Made by a program: the position numbers and the translations under genes
The notes under the pieces: model-generated
What the model was told of the DNA's origin: nothing
Databases searched by the model: none
The model's input: only the letters and a program-made list of their open reading frames with translations
Assembly: GCA_948144175.1 (NCBI GenBank)
Contig: CANXME010000106.1
Span: 1,364,001 to 1,428,000 of the forward strand
Length of the DNA stretch: 64,000 nucleotides
Direction of reading: 5' to 3'
DNA from: Closterium sp. NIES-65
Taxonomy: Eukaryota; Streptophyta; Zygnematophyceae; Desmidiales; Closteriaceae
Shown here: piece by piece, positions 1-12,239 of the stretch
Position numbering within the stretch: position 1 is the stretch's first letter
How the letters are laid out: every line of letters begins with the position of its first letter

Positions 1-560
1 ATTCCCGCTTCCTCTTCTCCTCATATGCCCGTAGCCCTCGCTTCAGCGTCTGCACTAGGCGCTCGGTCAGCCCATCACTCTGTGGGTGATACCGAGAGGT
101 GCGCCTGTGGGTGATTCCCGCTTCCTCTAACAGCTCCCTGAACTCCCCTTGAAACTCTGTGCCTTGATCGGTGAGCACCTCTGCACACGCCCCAAATCTG
201 CATATTACTTGCTCCTTGAATGCTGCTGCCACATGTCTTGAGCTCTTGCTAGGGATAGCCCTCACCTCCAGCCACTTGCTCACGTGCTCCACCATGAGCA
301 CTATGTACCGTTTCCCCCCCCGGCTCAGCGGCAGTTCCCCCGCCAGGTCCAAGGACCATCTGAAGCCTAACCCACGGATGGGCAGGGACTGCAGCTCGGC
401 CTTGGCTTGGGTCAGGTTTGCTCGGCTCCTTTGGCAGGCCTCACATCCCTCCACCCACTTCTGCACCTGCCTGCGCATTCCCTCCCACCACCAGCCCGTC
501 TTCAGCAACTGCACTGTCCTCTCATGCCCGAAGTGCCCCAGCCTTGAGTGCACCTCCTTT
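1..560 (-). CDS. element A integrase domain (partial)
   Basis: Part of the gypsy polyprotein that joins the DNA copy into the host chromosome. Read on the minus strand, an HHCC zinc-binding region comes first (LGHFGHERTV, then GCEACQ near 430-445). The catalytic core follows: WSLDLAGELP carries the first Asp, VLTDQGTEFQGEF near 130-175 the second, and HPQSDGLTER near 50-85 the Glu region. The C-terminal part, and any chromodomain, lie beyond the left edge. Confidence 0.9.
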
Positions 561-849
561 ATCACTGCTTCCCTGTCACCTGGGGCCGGCACCAGCTTCC
601 ACCCACCCTCGGTCTGTATCTGCAACTGCTGTTGGTACCACCTGTAGTGGTGCCCCCTTGCTCTCACCCTCTCGCTCATCTCCTCGTCTGCCCCTGTCTC
701 TCCCTTCACCCATCTCACAGCCTGCTCATCCTCCCAGATATCAGCCGGCCCCTTGCTTCTCCTGGCCCCGCTCAGCTCCACCTGTCTGGCCAGCAGCGCA
801 AGGGTCACTGCTGGCTCTAGCGGTGGGGGGTTACGGGAGAGGCCGTCCA

Positions 850-2010
850 CATGCTGCAAGGTTTTTCCTGGCCTGTGCTTGATTTTGAAGTCATACTCCT
901 GCAGCTTCATTGCCCATCGTGCATTCCTGCCTGTTAACCCTGGTGTCGTCATCAGCCATGTCAGTGGCTGGTGGTCCGTCACCAGGGTGAACTCCCGCCC
1001 CTGCAAGTAGACCCTGAAGTGCCCCACAGCCCATACTGCCGCTAGTCCCTCCCCTGTGTACGAGCTGTACTGTGCCTCCGCCGAGTTGCAGCTCCTACTC
1101 GCGTAGGCCACCACCTTCTCATCCCCTTCCACCTCCTGGCAGAGTATCCCGCCCATCCCTTGGCTGCTCCAGTCGGTGTAGAGGGCGAAGGGTTGGTCCG
1201 CTGCTGGCAGCTGCAAGACGGTTGCCGTTTTCACCGCCGCCATCAGGTCCTGCAATGCCCCCTTCTGCGCTTCCTCCCACTCCCATGTCCTGTCCTCCCT
1301 TAACAGTCCGTTCAACACCGCTGCCCGCCTGCTGAAGTTGGGCACAAATCGCCGGTAGTAACTCAGAAACCCCAACACCGCTCTCAGCCCTGTCTTGTCC
1401 TTTGGTTCTCGCAGCCTATCCAGCACCTCCACCTTTGCTTGCTGGATCCCGATCTGCCCCCCCTTCACCTCGTAGCCCAGATACTGAACGGTCTGCTCAC
1501 CCCACCTACACTTCTTCGGGTGACACGTGAGTCCCGCTGCTTCTATTGCTGCCAGTGTCTTCTCCACATCTTGCAGGTGCTGCTGTTCGGAGGTGCTGAA
1601 GATCACCACGTCATCTATGTAGCACGCTGCACATTCTACGTCCCTCAGCACTGCATCCATGACTCTCTGAAACACTGCTGATGCGTTCCTCAGCCCGAAT
1701 GGCATGTAAAGCCACTCGTACAGCCGATCCGGCCCGTGAAATGCCGTCTTCCTAACGTCCTCCTCCCTGATTTCTATCTGATTGAACCCCTGCCGCAGGT
1801 CCAGCGTCGTGAAGAACACCCCCTCTGCTAACTTGTCAAATATCTCTTCCGCCATCGGCATTGGGTACCTGTCCGCCACGGTAATCTTGTTGAGCGCTCG
1901 GTAATCTCCGCACATCCTCCTGCTCAGGATCTCTCCTGTTAAGTCCTTCCTCGCTGCCACCACTGTTGGTGTGGCGTATTCTGATTCTGAGCGCCGGATC
2001 AGTCCGGCCG
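850..2010 (-). CDS. element A reverse transcriptase and RNase H
   Basis: Part of the gypsy polyprotein. The RT fingers/palm motif DYRALNKITVADRYPMP lies near 1861-1925, and the catalytic YIDDVVIFS near 1585-1620 supplies the metal-binding aspartates. RNase H follows toward lower coordinates with AYASRSCNSAEAQYS and TDHQPLTWL near 950-1110. The RT-RNase H-integrase order is diagnostic of Ty3/gypsy rather than Ty1/copia. Confidence 0.92.
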
Positions 2011-3689
2011 CCAACAGCTCCTTAATCTTCTCCTTGCATATCTCTTCATCTCCGTGCGGCATCTTCCTACGCCGTTGGAACACCGGCTCCGTGCTGCTCA
2101 GTTTCAGCTCCATCTCCTTCATTTTGCACCTTCCCAGTTCTTGCAGTGTGAAGGCAAAGCACTTCCTGTGCTTGGCCAGCAGTCCCCGCATAGCTTCTCT
2201 TCCCTCTTCACTCATCGCTTCCCCCACTGTCCACTTCTCTCCCTCCTCCTCCTGGCAGGTCCATGCTCCTTGTGGGGCTGCTGCTGCCGCCCCCTTATCT
2301 GCCTCTTGCCCCCCACCCAAGACCATCTCTCGCCACATCCTCTGCACCAGCCACCTCATCATGTAGCCATCCATGGCATTCCCCATTGCCCTCCTCCTGT
2401 CTTCCTTGCTCACCCCTGGTGCTGCCGTCACGTTTTCTCCATATCCCATAGCCAGCTCCCTCTCTAATGCCGTCGGTTCCTCCCATTGTCCCCGCTTGTG
2501 GTCATATATCAGCCCGGGTCCGGGCTCCCCCTTTTCCCACCTGTAGCCTGCTGCCTCTGCAAAAGCAACCAAGGTGGGCAGAGCCCTCCTGTCCTGCCCC
2601 ACCTGGTTGCACGGGTAGTGCCTGCTGTAACTTCTTTGACAAACTGGCGCGGGAGTCCGTCCCGGCTCCAGGATGTCCACCACCCTCCTCCCTGTAGCCC
2701 TCCTCATCCCCTCTGCTTCCTCCTGCAGATCCAGCACAGGAACCACGTTTTGCCAGTACATCCTGAGGCGGTGAGCGTACGACCCTGCCCTGGCTGCATC
2801 ACAGCTCATCCCCTTTCCCACGTGCCGGCCAATCCTCTCCCTCACCAGCCGAATCGGCTCTCTACAATCCCCTTCTAGATCCAGGTTCTCCAGCAAGTAG
2901 GCCACTCTGCCCTGCCTCTCCTGCAGCCACTCCAGGATGTCGAACAGGTTGTCCATCAGCTTCGTCCTCGGGTCCTCCCCTCCCTTCCCTTTTCCCGCCC
3001 ATGACACCCCTTGACACTCCCATCCTGCCACCAGCAGGTCCACCTGCCCCCAGCTGGCCACCTGCTCCTCTGTGATCTGACTCACATCGTGCACCGTACT
3101 GCTCATGGCTTCCTGAATTACTTTCTCACTCAGGAGATCCGGGAACTCAGCTCTCAGCTTCCGCGCGTGATGCTCAGCCATCCTTCTCACCTGTGGTGCC
3201 AGTTCCACATAGACCCACTGCTGCACCGCAATCCCACTCCTCACTGCTGCCGCCAGCCCTGCCCCGATTCCTCCGAACAACTCTACTAGCCGGATGGGCT
3301 GCTGCCAATCGCTATACTGCCCCGGCTTGTCCATTAGTTTCATCCTGGGCCCCTCCCTGGTCTGTGCTGCTCCTCTCTGCCCCTTTTGTGCCCCTCCTGC
3401 TCCGACCTGATAGGCCCGCTTCGGCTCCACCCTTACAAACTGCACTGGCAGCTGCCCCAATGGTCCCTCCTTCTTCCAGTATCTCGTTCGGAACTCCACC
3501 TTCTCCATCCAGGTACATATGCTCATGCCTACAGCGAACACCAATTCCGTCCCCATCAGCAGATCAAAGTCCTCGGACTCCGAGATTCCGCACTTCATCC
3601 TGATCCTTGTTTCATGCTCCCCTCCTGGCAGCAGTGTCAACTCTATGGGGGTCCGGGTGCACGGCATCCACTTTGGTTCCCCTCCCTCT

Positions 3690-6403
3690 GCTGTCATGAC
3701 TAACATCCCCTTCGCCACGTGCCTCTCAGGGGCCATCAGCCCCAACCGTTCGGCCATCCCCTTACCCAGCATCACGCTCTGTGCTCCTGTGTCAATGATC
3801 GCCGTTTTTACCTTCACCCCCCCCACTTCCACCGCTCCTGCTTCCACGAGCAGCACCGAGGTCTGGCACGCGAGTCTTTCCTGCGGGTGGCGGGCTGGGG
3901 TCTTCTCTCCTCCTGGCGCGTCTGGCCTGGACCCCTGCTCACGTGGCTTCCGGCTATGCTCCTGCCTGCCATCCTTCCCCCCGCTACGCAGCCCCACCTG
4001 TTCCCTGCCTCTCCAGGCCATGAGGGCACACTGCACGTCCGGCTCCACCCCTTCTCCCTCCTCGTCCCTGGCGTACATCCCCGCCTCCGCTCCCCACCCT
4101 GACCCCATGGCCTGCAGTTGAGACTGCAGCCTGCTGATCTGCCGCTGCAGCTCCTCTGGTTTCCTCCTTGTCCCTCCCTCCCGCTGGTAACACTCTTTGG
4201 CCTCGTGCCCCTTCTTCCCGCAGATTTCACACTTCGCCGCATCCGGACATTCTCGTTTCCGGTGCCCGGGCTTCCCACATCCATCACAGTTTTTGCACTC
4301 TCTGCGGAGGTGCCCCATCTGTCCACACCGGTAGCAGGTGCGCGCGTCGGCTCTCTCTTCCCCGTGTGGGTCCACCCTCCCCCGCTCCTCTGGTATCATA
4401 GCCGCCGCCCATGTCGGTCTGCGGCTCTTCTCTGTCGGCCTCGGCAGGTAGACCTCATACCTCCTTTGTGCCAGCTCCACCCTTTCCGCCAGGTCAAACA
4501 CCTCCTCTAGTGCCGCATCCGCCCCTAACTCGTACACCTTCATCCTCAGTCCTCCCCCCAGTGTTTCGTCCAGGCCTCCAAGAAACTTACTGATGAGGAG
4601 GCTGCTGTCCGAACATTTCACATCCTCCGCCAAGTTTATCAGTCGGTTGTAGTAGGTCAGTAGGGATTCTGTTCGTCCCCTCCTGAACTCCTGAAACTCC
4701 CTCACGCGCTCCGCCGTGTGTCCCGGGAATTGACGCTGAAGCGGCTCCAGAAATGCCTCGGTGGGATCCTCCCCGTACCTCCCTGCCCTCCACAGCAGCT
4801 CGTCCATCCTCATGCGGTACAGGGTCTCCGCCTCTCCCTCCAGAGTGTTGGGCAGGCTCAAGAAGAAGTCTATTGGGTCCATGCCTTGCCTGTCACAGCG
4901 GTATCTCACGTTCCCCACCTGCATCAAGTAATTCTTGAGGGCCGGCCCCACCCTTTGGTCCCCCGAGAACCTCGCCGGCACTTCCACCCGCGTTGCGCTG
5001 GCTGTACTTCCCCACCCTTCTCCTCGCGATTCCCTGGCCCCTTCCAGCCGCTCTTCCCCAATCCTTCTCTCCTTGGCCCTCTCCATGCCTTCCCTGGCCT
5101 CTCGGGCCCGCTCAGCGCCATATGCTAAGCTCCCCCCTCCAGCTCTGCTCTCCCGCCGATTCCAGCCCGAGTCACCGTGCCTTTCTCTCGGGCCCCTCTC
5201 CTCCCACGCACGCCCTCGCGTTCGTGCCGGCGAGACTCGTGTCTCTCTCCATCTCGCCGTGCTCGTCTCTCGCTGCCGCTGCTTCTCTGGCAACGGTTCC
5301 CATGCTTCTCCCCTTCCTTGCTGCCGACGATCTCCGGGCGAGCGCCTGTCTCCGCCGCCTTCTCTTCCCCGCTGCTGCCGGGCGAGAGGCGAGCGGAACC
5401 CGCTGCTCACCCTCCTTTCCCATTGCGCTTGCGGGCCTGACGTCCGTGCCTCCCCGCCGCGCCCTTCTTACCGCTGGCCGCGCCTCTCTGATGAGCTGGG
5501 CCCCTCCTCGCGTCCTTCTTCCCGCCGCCAGTGGTGGCTGGCTGCGCGTGGCTCGCCCTCCCATCCTCCCTTATGCATCAGCTGCCTGTCCGGCGATCGT
5601 TCGCCGTCTTCGCCCCGGCCCCCTTGAGCCTGGCGCCAGTCGAGTGCGCGGGGGTCAACAGAAGGCCGCTCCCGGCGCCGCGATCCTTCCCCTGATGCGC
5701 GCGGTCCCTCTTCCTCCCTTTTGCCGCGTTCTCCTTGCGTCACCACAGCGCCGGCATGCACGCCCCAGTCCCGCCGCTCCTGCTGATGTGACCTCTCCGC
5801 GTAATGCTCCTCCTGGCGGCTTGCGTCGTGGTCGCGTGATTCCGACCGTCCCGACCGCGATCCTTCTGCCCCTGCCTGGCTTGCGCCCCCGGCAACGTAC
5901 GCCCCTTCCGGCTCGGCGTTTCCGATCCCAGCCGCGGGTTCCTCGCCGTCATCTTCTCCGTCGGCGTCTTCGACCGCCCATTCCAGGTTCGCTGCGTCCT
6001 CCTCTGCCTCTTCCTCTTCTGCGGCCTCCCCTCCTCGGTTGGCGTCGAATCGCTCGACGCCAGGCCAACGGCCCCTCTCATCACGGCGGCGCCCGTGCTC
6101 TTCCGGCGAGCGGAACACTCCCACAGCGCGCCGGTCTCCGCTCCCGTATCCATCTCCGCGATCATGCCCTCTTCGCCACACGTTGCCGTCCGCGCTTGCG
6201 GCGTCTCCTTCTCCACCCGCTGCCACGCTAGGCCTCCCTTCCGCCCGTCGATCCCCAGCGACGGGGACTCTATCTGCGCGAAATGCCGGCCTTCGCGGCG
6301 AGCGCTCCAGAGATCGCCCGCGCTCGCGTGACGGCTCACCTCGTGCTCGTTCCTCCTCCCGGCGACTAAACACCCTACCCCAACGCAGCTCATATTTATC
6401 CAT
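3690..6403 (-). CDS. element A gag and protease
   Basis: The gag N-terminal part (about 5000-6403) is highly charged, rich in Arg, Glu and Gly. The capsid-like part lies at about 4350-5000. It is followed by three consecutive CCHC zinc knuckles at about 4205-4345: CYRCGQMGHLRREC, CDGCGKPGHRKREC and CEICGKKGHEAKEC. These bind the element's RNA during packaging. The pepsin-type protease has the active-site motif IIDTGAQSVML near 3775-3805. Three zinc knuckles is more than the usual one or two for gypsy gag. Confidence 0.85.
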
Positions 6404-6410
6404 GCCTGCG

Positions 6411-6550
6411 ACTCGATGCCTAATGTTCGGTATGTACGTAATCACTCCCCCACCGCACCGGTTCCTTCTTAGTGCTGTGCCACCGCGTGTAGTAGCTAGG
6501 ATAGCCGCTCTGCACTAGTATGAAAGAATACCGAACAATAGGCATCGAGT
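6411..6550. repeat. 140-bp element with 22-bp terminal inverted repeats
   Basis: 6411-6432 and 6529-6550 are inverted copies of one 22-base sequence (ACTCGATGCCTAATGTTCGG...) with one mismatch. The inner 96 bases are not symmetric. This looks like a tiny MITE or other foldback insertion just upstream of the gypsy gag start. I see no convincing target duplication, so a secondary-structure role in the gypsy leader is the alternative. Confidence 0.55.
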
Positions 6551-6560
6551 GAGTGGGCGT

Positions 6561-6642
6561 GGGTGACCTTACCCAACCTCGGCTTGCACATTTCCAATGT
6601 GCGGCTCGAGGTTGGGATTTGTTCGAATCCCACATTTCGCCC
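6561..6642 (+). other. strong two-stage hairpin with tRNA-like T-arm box
   Basis: Outer stem CCCAACCTCG (6572-6581) pairs with CGAGGTTGGG (6607-6616). Inner stem GCACAT (6586-6591) pairs with ATGTGC (6597-6602) over a five-base loop. Just downstream is TGTTCGAATCCC, like a tRNA B box, and GGGCG/CGCCC at the outer ends could close an acceptor-like stem. No good A box is visible, so I do not call a tRNA gene. It may be a SINE relic or part of the gypsy 5' region. 6643-6841 holds nothing else that I can name. Confidence 0.4.
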
Positions 6643-6841
6643 TTCGGTGCCTTTCCCCCTTCATCCCAACCGCTCCCACATATTTCCCCCTTTTTGCACC
6701 CCTTTGCAACCGACACTTCGCTACTGGCTACACCTCCTACACTACTTCTTATCTATCTACCTCAATGCATTCTTAGCTATTTGCTATACTGCTTCACAGC
6801 ACCACACTCTACTGTTATTGCATATGCATCCCTTGCATATG

Positions 6842-7873
6842 CGGTGACAAGATGCTAAGAGGGTATGCAAGGTCGGGTCGTGTGCAGGTCATCAGGTACA
6901 TGAGGCAGCCAACAAGCTCTAGGTATGGGCCACTCGACTCTACGGACTCATCCAAAGGCAGAGCTGAGAGCGAGTGGTGAGTAGACAGAGGAGTGGCCTG
7001 AGGCGAGGAGTACGTGAAGCCGAAGCGCTGAAGGACCTGCTCCACCATGTGTGACTGAGTCAGGGTAATGGTGCGCTGTGCTCTGTCCCGGGTGATCTGC
7101 AAGCCAAGGTAGCTGTGCAGTTCACCCAGGTCTGTGCACGTGTGTCTCTTCTGCAGCTCGGACTTCACGTGAGCGAGTCCAGCAGTGTCAGCAGTGGCAA
7201 AGACCAAGTCGTCGACATACACGAGGATGTAGAACGGCGACAGCATAGTGTCGGTGCGCAGAAACAGCGACGGGTCGGCTGTAGAAGGAGCAAACCCAAG
7301 AGCCGCAAGTGTAGTCCTCAGTCTGTCGTGCCACTCACGGGGCGCCTGACGGAGACCGTAGACTGGCCGCCGGAGGCTCCACTGGGTACCAGGAGGAAAC
7401 GACCCAGTGAAGCCAGGAGGGAGGCGCAGCCAGATCTCCTCGTGCAGGCTGCCCTGCAGGAAAGCTGTGCTGAAGTCAAGAGAGTGAAGCTCGTAGTCGC
7501 GCTGAGCGGCTATGTGCAGCAGCACCCGAAGAGTGGTCATCTTCGGGGTGGGAGAGAAGGTCTGAAAGTAGTCAACTCCCTGCCGCTGACTGAAGCCTCG
7601 AGCCACGTAACGCGCCTTGAAGACAGGCGGAGAGCCAGGCGGCCGCTTCACCCTGAAGATCCACATCCCACTGACGATGTTCGCCCCACGTGGGGGAACC
7701 TCGTCGACGTAGGTGCCTGCGGACTTCCAGGAAGCCATCTCTGCGTCCATGGCCGATTGCCACTGAGACGAGTAGGGACCCTTGATCGCCTCAGCGTACG
7801 ATCGAGGAGTCGGGATGTCTGGTGTATCCGGGTCTCCCTCAAGGGCAATCAGCGAGGACACGAGATGGGGCAA
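6842..7873 (-). CDS. element B reverse transcriptase region
   Basis: Copia RT (RVT_2 type). Visible motifs are GMWIFRVKRPPGSPPVFKAR, ARGFSQRQGVDYFQTFSPT, the acidic catalytic box YVDDLVFA near 7205-7230, and TCTRPDLAYPLSIL at the end. This part copies element RNA into DNA. It is a fossil piece whose RNase H end is not in view. Confidence 0.9.
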
Positions 7874-8924
7874 AGCAGCCGCAAAGCACTAGAACTCCTC
7901 TTGCCTGTCCTCAAGGACGTTCGTGCTAAAAGCAGACTCAACCCCGACGGACGGAGGACAGACAGATGCAGACGCAGCAACAAGACTGGCAGCGTAGTCT
8001 AGAAGACAGCGAGCAGCGAAGTCGACAAGCTCAGCAACTAGAGCAGACGCAGCAATGGACTCAAAGGTAGGGTCAGTGACAACAGTAGCAAGAAGGCGCG
8101 TGACCGAAGGACTAGCAGCACTAAGGGAGTCGGACTGAGGGTCCCCAAGCGAAGGAAGAGAGGACTTTGGAGGAGACGACAAAGGGACACGAAGAGGAGT
8201 AGTGGACGGACGCAGTGCCATCTGGTGTGTGCCGAGGACTGCAAGAGGACGCGGACGCGCAGTACGACCACTAGTGCGAGCAGCACGAACAAGCGACGCA
8301 GGACGAGACGCAGGCTCACGACGCTCAACAAGACCTCCAGTAGGACCAGTGTAGGGAGAAGGAGCAGGTAGCGGGGAGGCGGGCTTTAAGTGGGACTGCG
8401 ACTGGACAGGCTGCGGACACGCTAAGGGAGGAGTAGGACCAGTAGAGGGAGGGAGACCAAGAACCTGCTCCAAGAGGGGAACGAAGTACGGCCTCGGCCG
8501 CGCAGCGCATCCAAAACCAGCAAGGATGGCACCAGGACCCCCAGTGGCAGCACCAGCGCTTGCAGAACCTCCTGCTCCAACAACGCCAACTCCAGGACCC
8601 TCAGAAGCACAAGCGCCAGCAGCACCGCCAACGCCAACACCCTTAGCAGCTCCAACTCCAGTAGAAACGTCAGCACCAACTGCCTCAGCAGCACCCCCAG
8701 ACGCACCAGCACCAGTAGAAACACCAGCGCCAACACCCCCATCAGCTCCACCTCCAGCAGCACCAGCACCAACAGCAGCTCCAGTAGGACCAAGTCCAGT
8801 AGCTCCGTGGCACCCCCAGACTCAGCAGCATGTCTCCAGCGGCGGGCAAACCACACGCGCAGCTCCTGTGGAGAGAGCGGCTCCCCCCTTGACGAAGCAC
8901 CACCGGCGGCAACACGAGCAGACC

Positions 8925-9080
8925 CAGCAACCCCACGCTCAGCACCCCCAGGCTCAGCACCCCCACTCTCAGCACCCCCAGACTTAGCACCCCCAGGCTC
9001 AGCACCCCTAGTCTCAGCACCCCCAGTCTCAGCACCCCCAGTCTCAGCACCCGCAGACCCGGCACCCGAAGGCTCCGCAC
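8925..9080 (-). repeat. pentapeptide-coding 15-bp repeats in pol spacer (B)
   Basis: About ten tandem copies of a 15-base unit that reads G-G-A-E/K-x on the coding strand. They lie between integrase and RT. The same repeat sits at the same place in elements D, E and S with other copy numbers, so it is a family trait that expands and contracts. Confidence 0.8.
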
Positions 9081-9179
9081 CTCTAGCAGCACCAGAGTCC
9101 ACAGCTACCTCGATAGGCTTGACTCCGTCTACCTGGGACACACCTGAAGGGGCAGGACCCTGAGAAAGGAGTGGGTCTA

Positions 9180-10150
9180 CCTGAGCAGCCCCTGGCGCAA
9201 GGAAGAGCAGCGGCGGGGGGACGGGTGCAGTGCGGTAGGGGAAGAGACAGTAGTAAGGCACCGACTTATCAAAGGTGACGTCCTGGGAGGACAGAACACG
9301 GCGCGAGGTGGGGTGGTAAAACCGCCAGCTATACGCGTCGCGGGGGAAGCCAAGGAAGACGCAGGGAACAGCATGGGGGGACAGCTTGTCCGCAGACGAG
9401 TCGCGGACAAACGCCCGAGATCCCCAGACCCGAAACGCAGACGCATCGCCAACCTTCCCGGTCCATCGCAAGGCGAGGGGAGTCTCTGGCAAGGAGACAC
9501 GGGGCTGCAGGTTGAGCTGATGCGCGGCGTACTGAGCCGCAAACAGCCACAGAAAATGGGGGGCAGCCGCATGCATCATGGACGTACGAGCGACGTCCAT
9601 GACCATGCCAATGCGGCGCTCAGCAATCCCATTTTGCTGTGGAGAGGCCGGAAGCGTGAAGGTTTGGCGGATGCCCTGTGCACGACAGAAGGCTCCTAGA
9701 CGGGCAGAGGAAAACTCCCCGCCTCTGTCCGAGTGCAGACGCAGAACAGGAAAGTGCGAGTCGAAACTCTCTCGGAGCTGGAGAGGAGCTGCGGGGATCC
9801 AGTCGATCAACACCTCAGTGACGTCACCCTTGCTGCGCAAGGGGAAGACTGTGGTGTAACGCGAGTAGTCGTCAACCACAAGCAGAAAGTACTGCTCTCG
9901 TCCCTGCCCACTGACGCGGGCTGGGCCCCACACGTCCATGTGGAGAGTCTGTAGCGGAGCCTCTGTCGGAGGAAACTCGGAGGAGTGAGGGGCGGCGCGA
10001 TGTCGCCCCTCCACGCAGGGGACGCAGGTAGGGCCAGACCCCGGAGGAAGGGGAGGGAGAGACCGAGGAAGACCAGAGACAAGGACACGGGAGGCCATGC
10101 CTCTGAGACGAGGCAAGGAAGGGTGACCAAGGCGGTGGTGCCAAAGGAGA
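9180..10150 (-). CDS. element B integrase region
   Basis: Copia integrase core: HMDVWGPARVSGQG carries the first Asp, LHSDRGGEFSSARL the second, and PASPQQNGIAERRIGM the Glu. The conserved tail PCVFLGFPRDAYSW follows. The pre-integrase HHCC part is just upstream. Family assignment is firm from these motifs. Confidence 0.9.
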
Positions 10151-10355
10151 GTCTGGTGGGACAGCAGACAACACGAGCGGGGGAAGACTTAGGACCACAC
10201 CTGGACGCCGCAGCAAACACCTGACTTGACGCAGCTACCTGGGCAGACTCAGCAGGAGGAGGAGACGCAGTAGTAAGGGTGTACAGGCTCGACCATGGCG
10301 GACGGCTGAACGTGGACAGGTGTCGACCTGTCCGAGCACACGTGCAGTGGGTCAC

Positions 10356-12171
10356 TCAGTGACTCCCAGGAGTGAACTGGTTAACCCTTCGATCCTGTAG
10401 GTCCGCTCCACTCACCAAGTTCGTAGAGAATGAGGGGAGGTACGGACCAGACAGGGTGCGAGAGGGGGCTGCAGGGCAGGGAAGGACAGTGGAGAAGCTA
10501 GCAAGGACAAGACCCCAAGAGGGGTCTGCTAAGGAGACTTCAACCGGCCGACTAAGTGGCGTAAGAGTGGGGCGGTCTCGAAAAAAGGAGCGGGACGCAC
10601 CCGAGTCCAGGGTGAAGGTGAGGAGGGCCTGAGCCGAAGCACTACCTGAGAGAGCAAACTCACCAGCACCTGGGGCTGTAGACGCACTAGCACCAAGAGC
10701 AGCAGTCTCACCAGCACCTAGCGCAGCAGCCTCAATGCCCGCGTCATGCGGTACACACAGGTTACAGGCACCCTCAACACTATCAGCAGCAGAATACATG
10801 GCAGCAAGAATAGCATCAAAGTCAAGATCAAAGATAGCAACCCTAGCCTTGGCCAGATCTCCCCAGCGAGGGATCTCTCACGCGTCAGGGAACTTGCAAC
10901 GCCACGCGTCCATCAGGCAACCAAAGCAGCGCTGGGTGGAGTGCGGAGCTCCGCACTGCTCAACAGTGTGGTCGCCGGTACGGAGAACGTAGGAGCAGGG
11001 ACCAAAACCCCCACCTCGCTGGCGTGCAGTGTACCACTCACGAAGCTGCTGGGGGGACATGGTCACACCGCTCTGCTGCTGCTGCTGGCGTGGACCACCA
11101 CCTGAGCCACTCCTCGGTGCAGAGTCGCGACTCGCACCACCACCGCCGCCGCCGCCGCCGCCACCACCGCCGCCTTCGCCGCCTCCGCCGCCTCCTCCAC
11201 CTCCGCTTCCTCCACCACCTCCGCCGCCTCCGCTCCCTCCGCCACCTCCACCGCCTCCGCCGCCTCCACTACTGCCGCCGCCACCACCACCCCCGGTACC
11301 ACTCCCACCACCACCCCCACTCCCTCCAACGCCTCCACCACCACCTCCACCGCCCCCTCCACCCCCTCCAGAGCCCTTGCCCCCCTTGCCTCTGCCGGTG
11401 CGGCGTCTCCCACTCGAGGCAGACGCAGCGCCGACCGACTCGAAACCAACGAGGTCGGCCGCAGCAGCAGAGGCGACAGAGGGCAAGAAGGGGGAGGGAG
11501 AACACCCCTCAAAGACGGGGGTGCGAGGGTCACCACGAGAGGCTCCTACAGCGACTATGCTCTTCTCGATCGCTAGGAGGGCCTTCTCGAGGAGGTCAAC
11601 GGTGAGAGTGGTGGGGCAAAGAGAGAGGAAGTGGTCCTTGACTACGCGAAGAGAGTCAAGGAGCCGGGTGACTATGTAGTATAGGGTGATGTACATTGGG
11701 GGGGGGGGGGTTCTTGGCGCAGAAATCAGCAGGAAGCGCAGCGCGGTAGCGAGTGTCAAGAAGGCGGAGGTGCGTTATGAGGTCAGCGACTGTGGGAAAG
11801 GCAGCAAGGTCAGGGAAGAGGAAGGGAAGCATGAGGCGGCTCAGTGCAGCAGTGGCAGGGGAAGAGTAGCGTGCAACTACAGCGTCGTACAAGGTCTGAG
11901 CACTCTTGTACTGGCTAAAGTGCGCACGCTCAGTGGTCAGTGTGTGGCGGCGAACTGCAAGGCGAGCAGCAGCATCACGAGTGGCCCTGTGGGAGCGAAC
12001 AGTGGCGTCAGCATAAGCAGTAGGGGCAGGGGAGGCACCAGAAGTGAGGTCAAACAGGGAGAGGCCGTCTGCCCCATCGCACTGCAGAAAAAGCTGTAGA
12101 TCATCTACCCAGACCTCAAAGTCCACTGCCCGACTCTCAGCGTCAAAAGTGAGGACGCTAGGGAAAGCCAT
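10356..12171 (-). CDS. element B gag and protease region
   Basis: The gag opens with MAFPSVLTFDAESRAVDFEV at 12171 and continues with LFLQCDGADGLSLFDLTSG. Its C-terminal half carries a long glycine/serine tract (coding strand of 11130-11395) and then a Cys/His motif CSYVLRTGDHTVEQC..H....C. The protease shows FTLDSGASRSFF near 10570-10630. Gag should form the particle and bind RNA. This copy is a fossil. Confidence 0.85.
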
Positions 12172-12239
12172 AACAGCAGTAGGTAGGCAGTGAGCGCAGT
12201 GAGGCAGAGACTGAGCTCTTACCAGGTAGGTGGGGCGAT

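Larger units (their letters stand above)
1..6403 (-). mobile_element. Ty3/gypsy LTR retrotransposon A, open at left edge
   Basis: The minus strand shows gag, aspartic protease, reverse transcriptase, RNase H and integrase in that order, which is the Ty3/gypsy order (integrase after RT). The element runs off the left edge inside integrase, so the 3' LTR is not in view. Every stretch I translated reads cleanly in one sense and the pol frame appears open to the edge, so this copy looks fairly whole and young within the window. The most likely gag start is the Met at 6403 (MDKYELRWG). I found no clear PBS or 5' LTR between 6404 and 6841. The family is certain from the motifs; the exact 5' boundary is not. 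Confidence 0.9.

Noticed and set aside
4993-6231. 412-codon plus-strand frame over gypsy gag
   Set aside because: Ser/Pro/Arg-rich antisense shadow; the zinc knuckles, protease and gag read on the minus strand.
7115-8002. 295-codon plus-strand frame
   Set aside because: Antisense of element B reverse transcriptase, which carries YVDD and other conserved motifs on the minus strand.
11029-11679. Poly-Pro plus-strand frame
   Set aside because: Antisense of the glycine tract in gag of element B.
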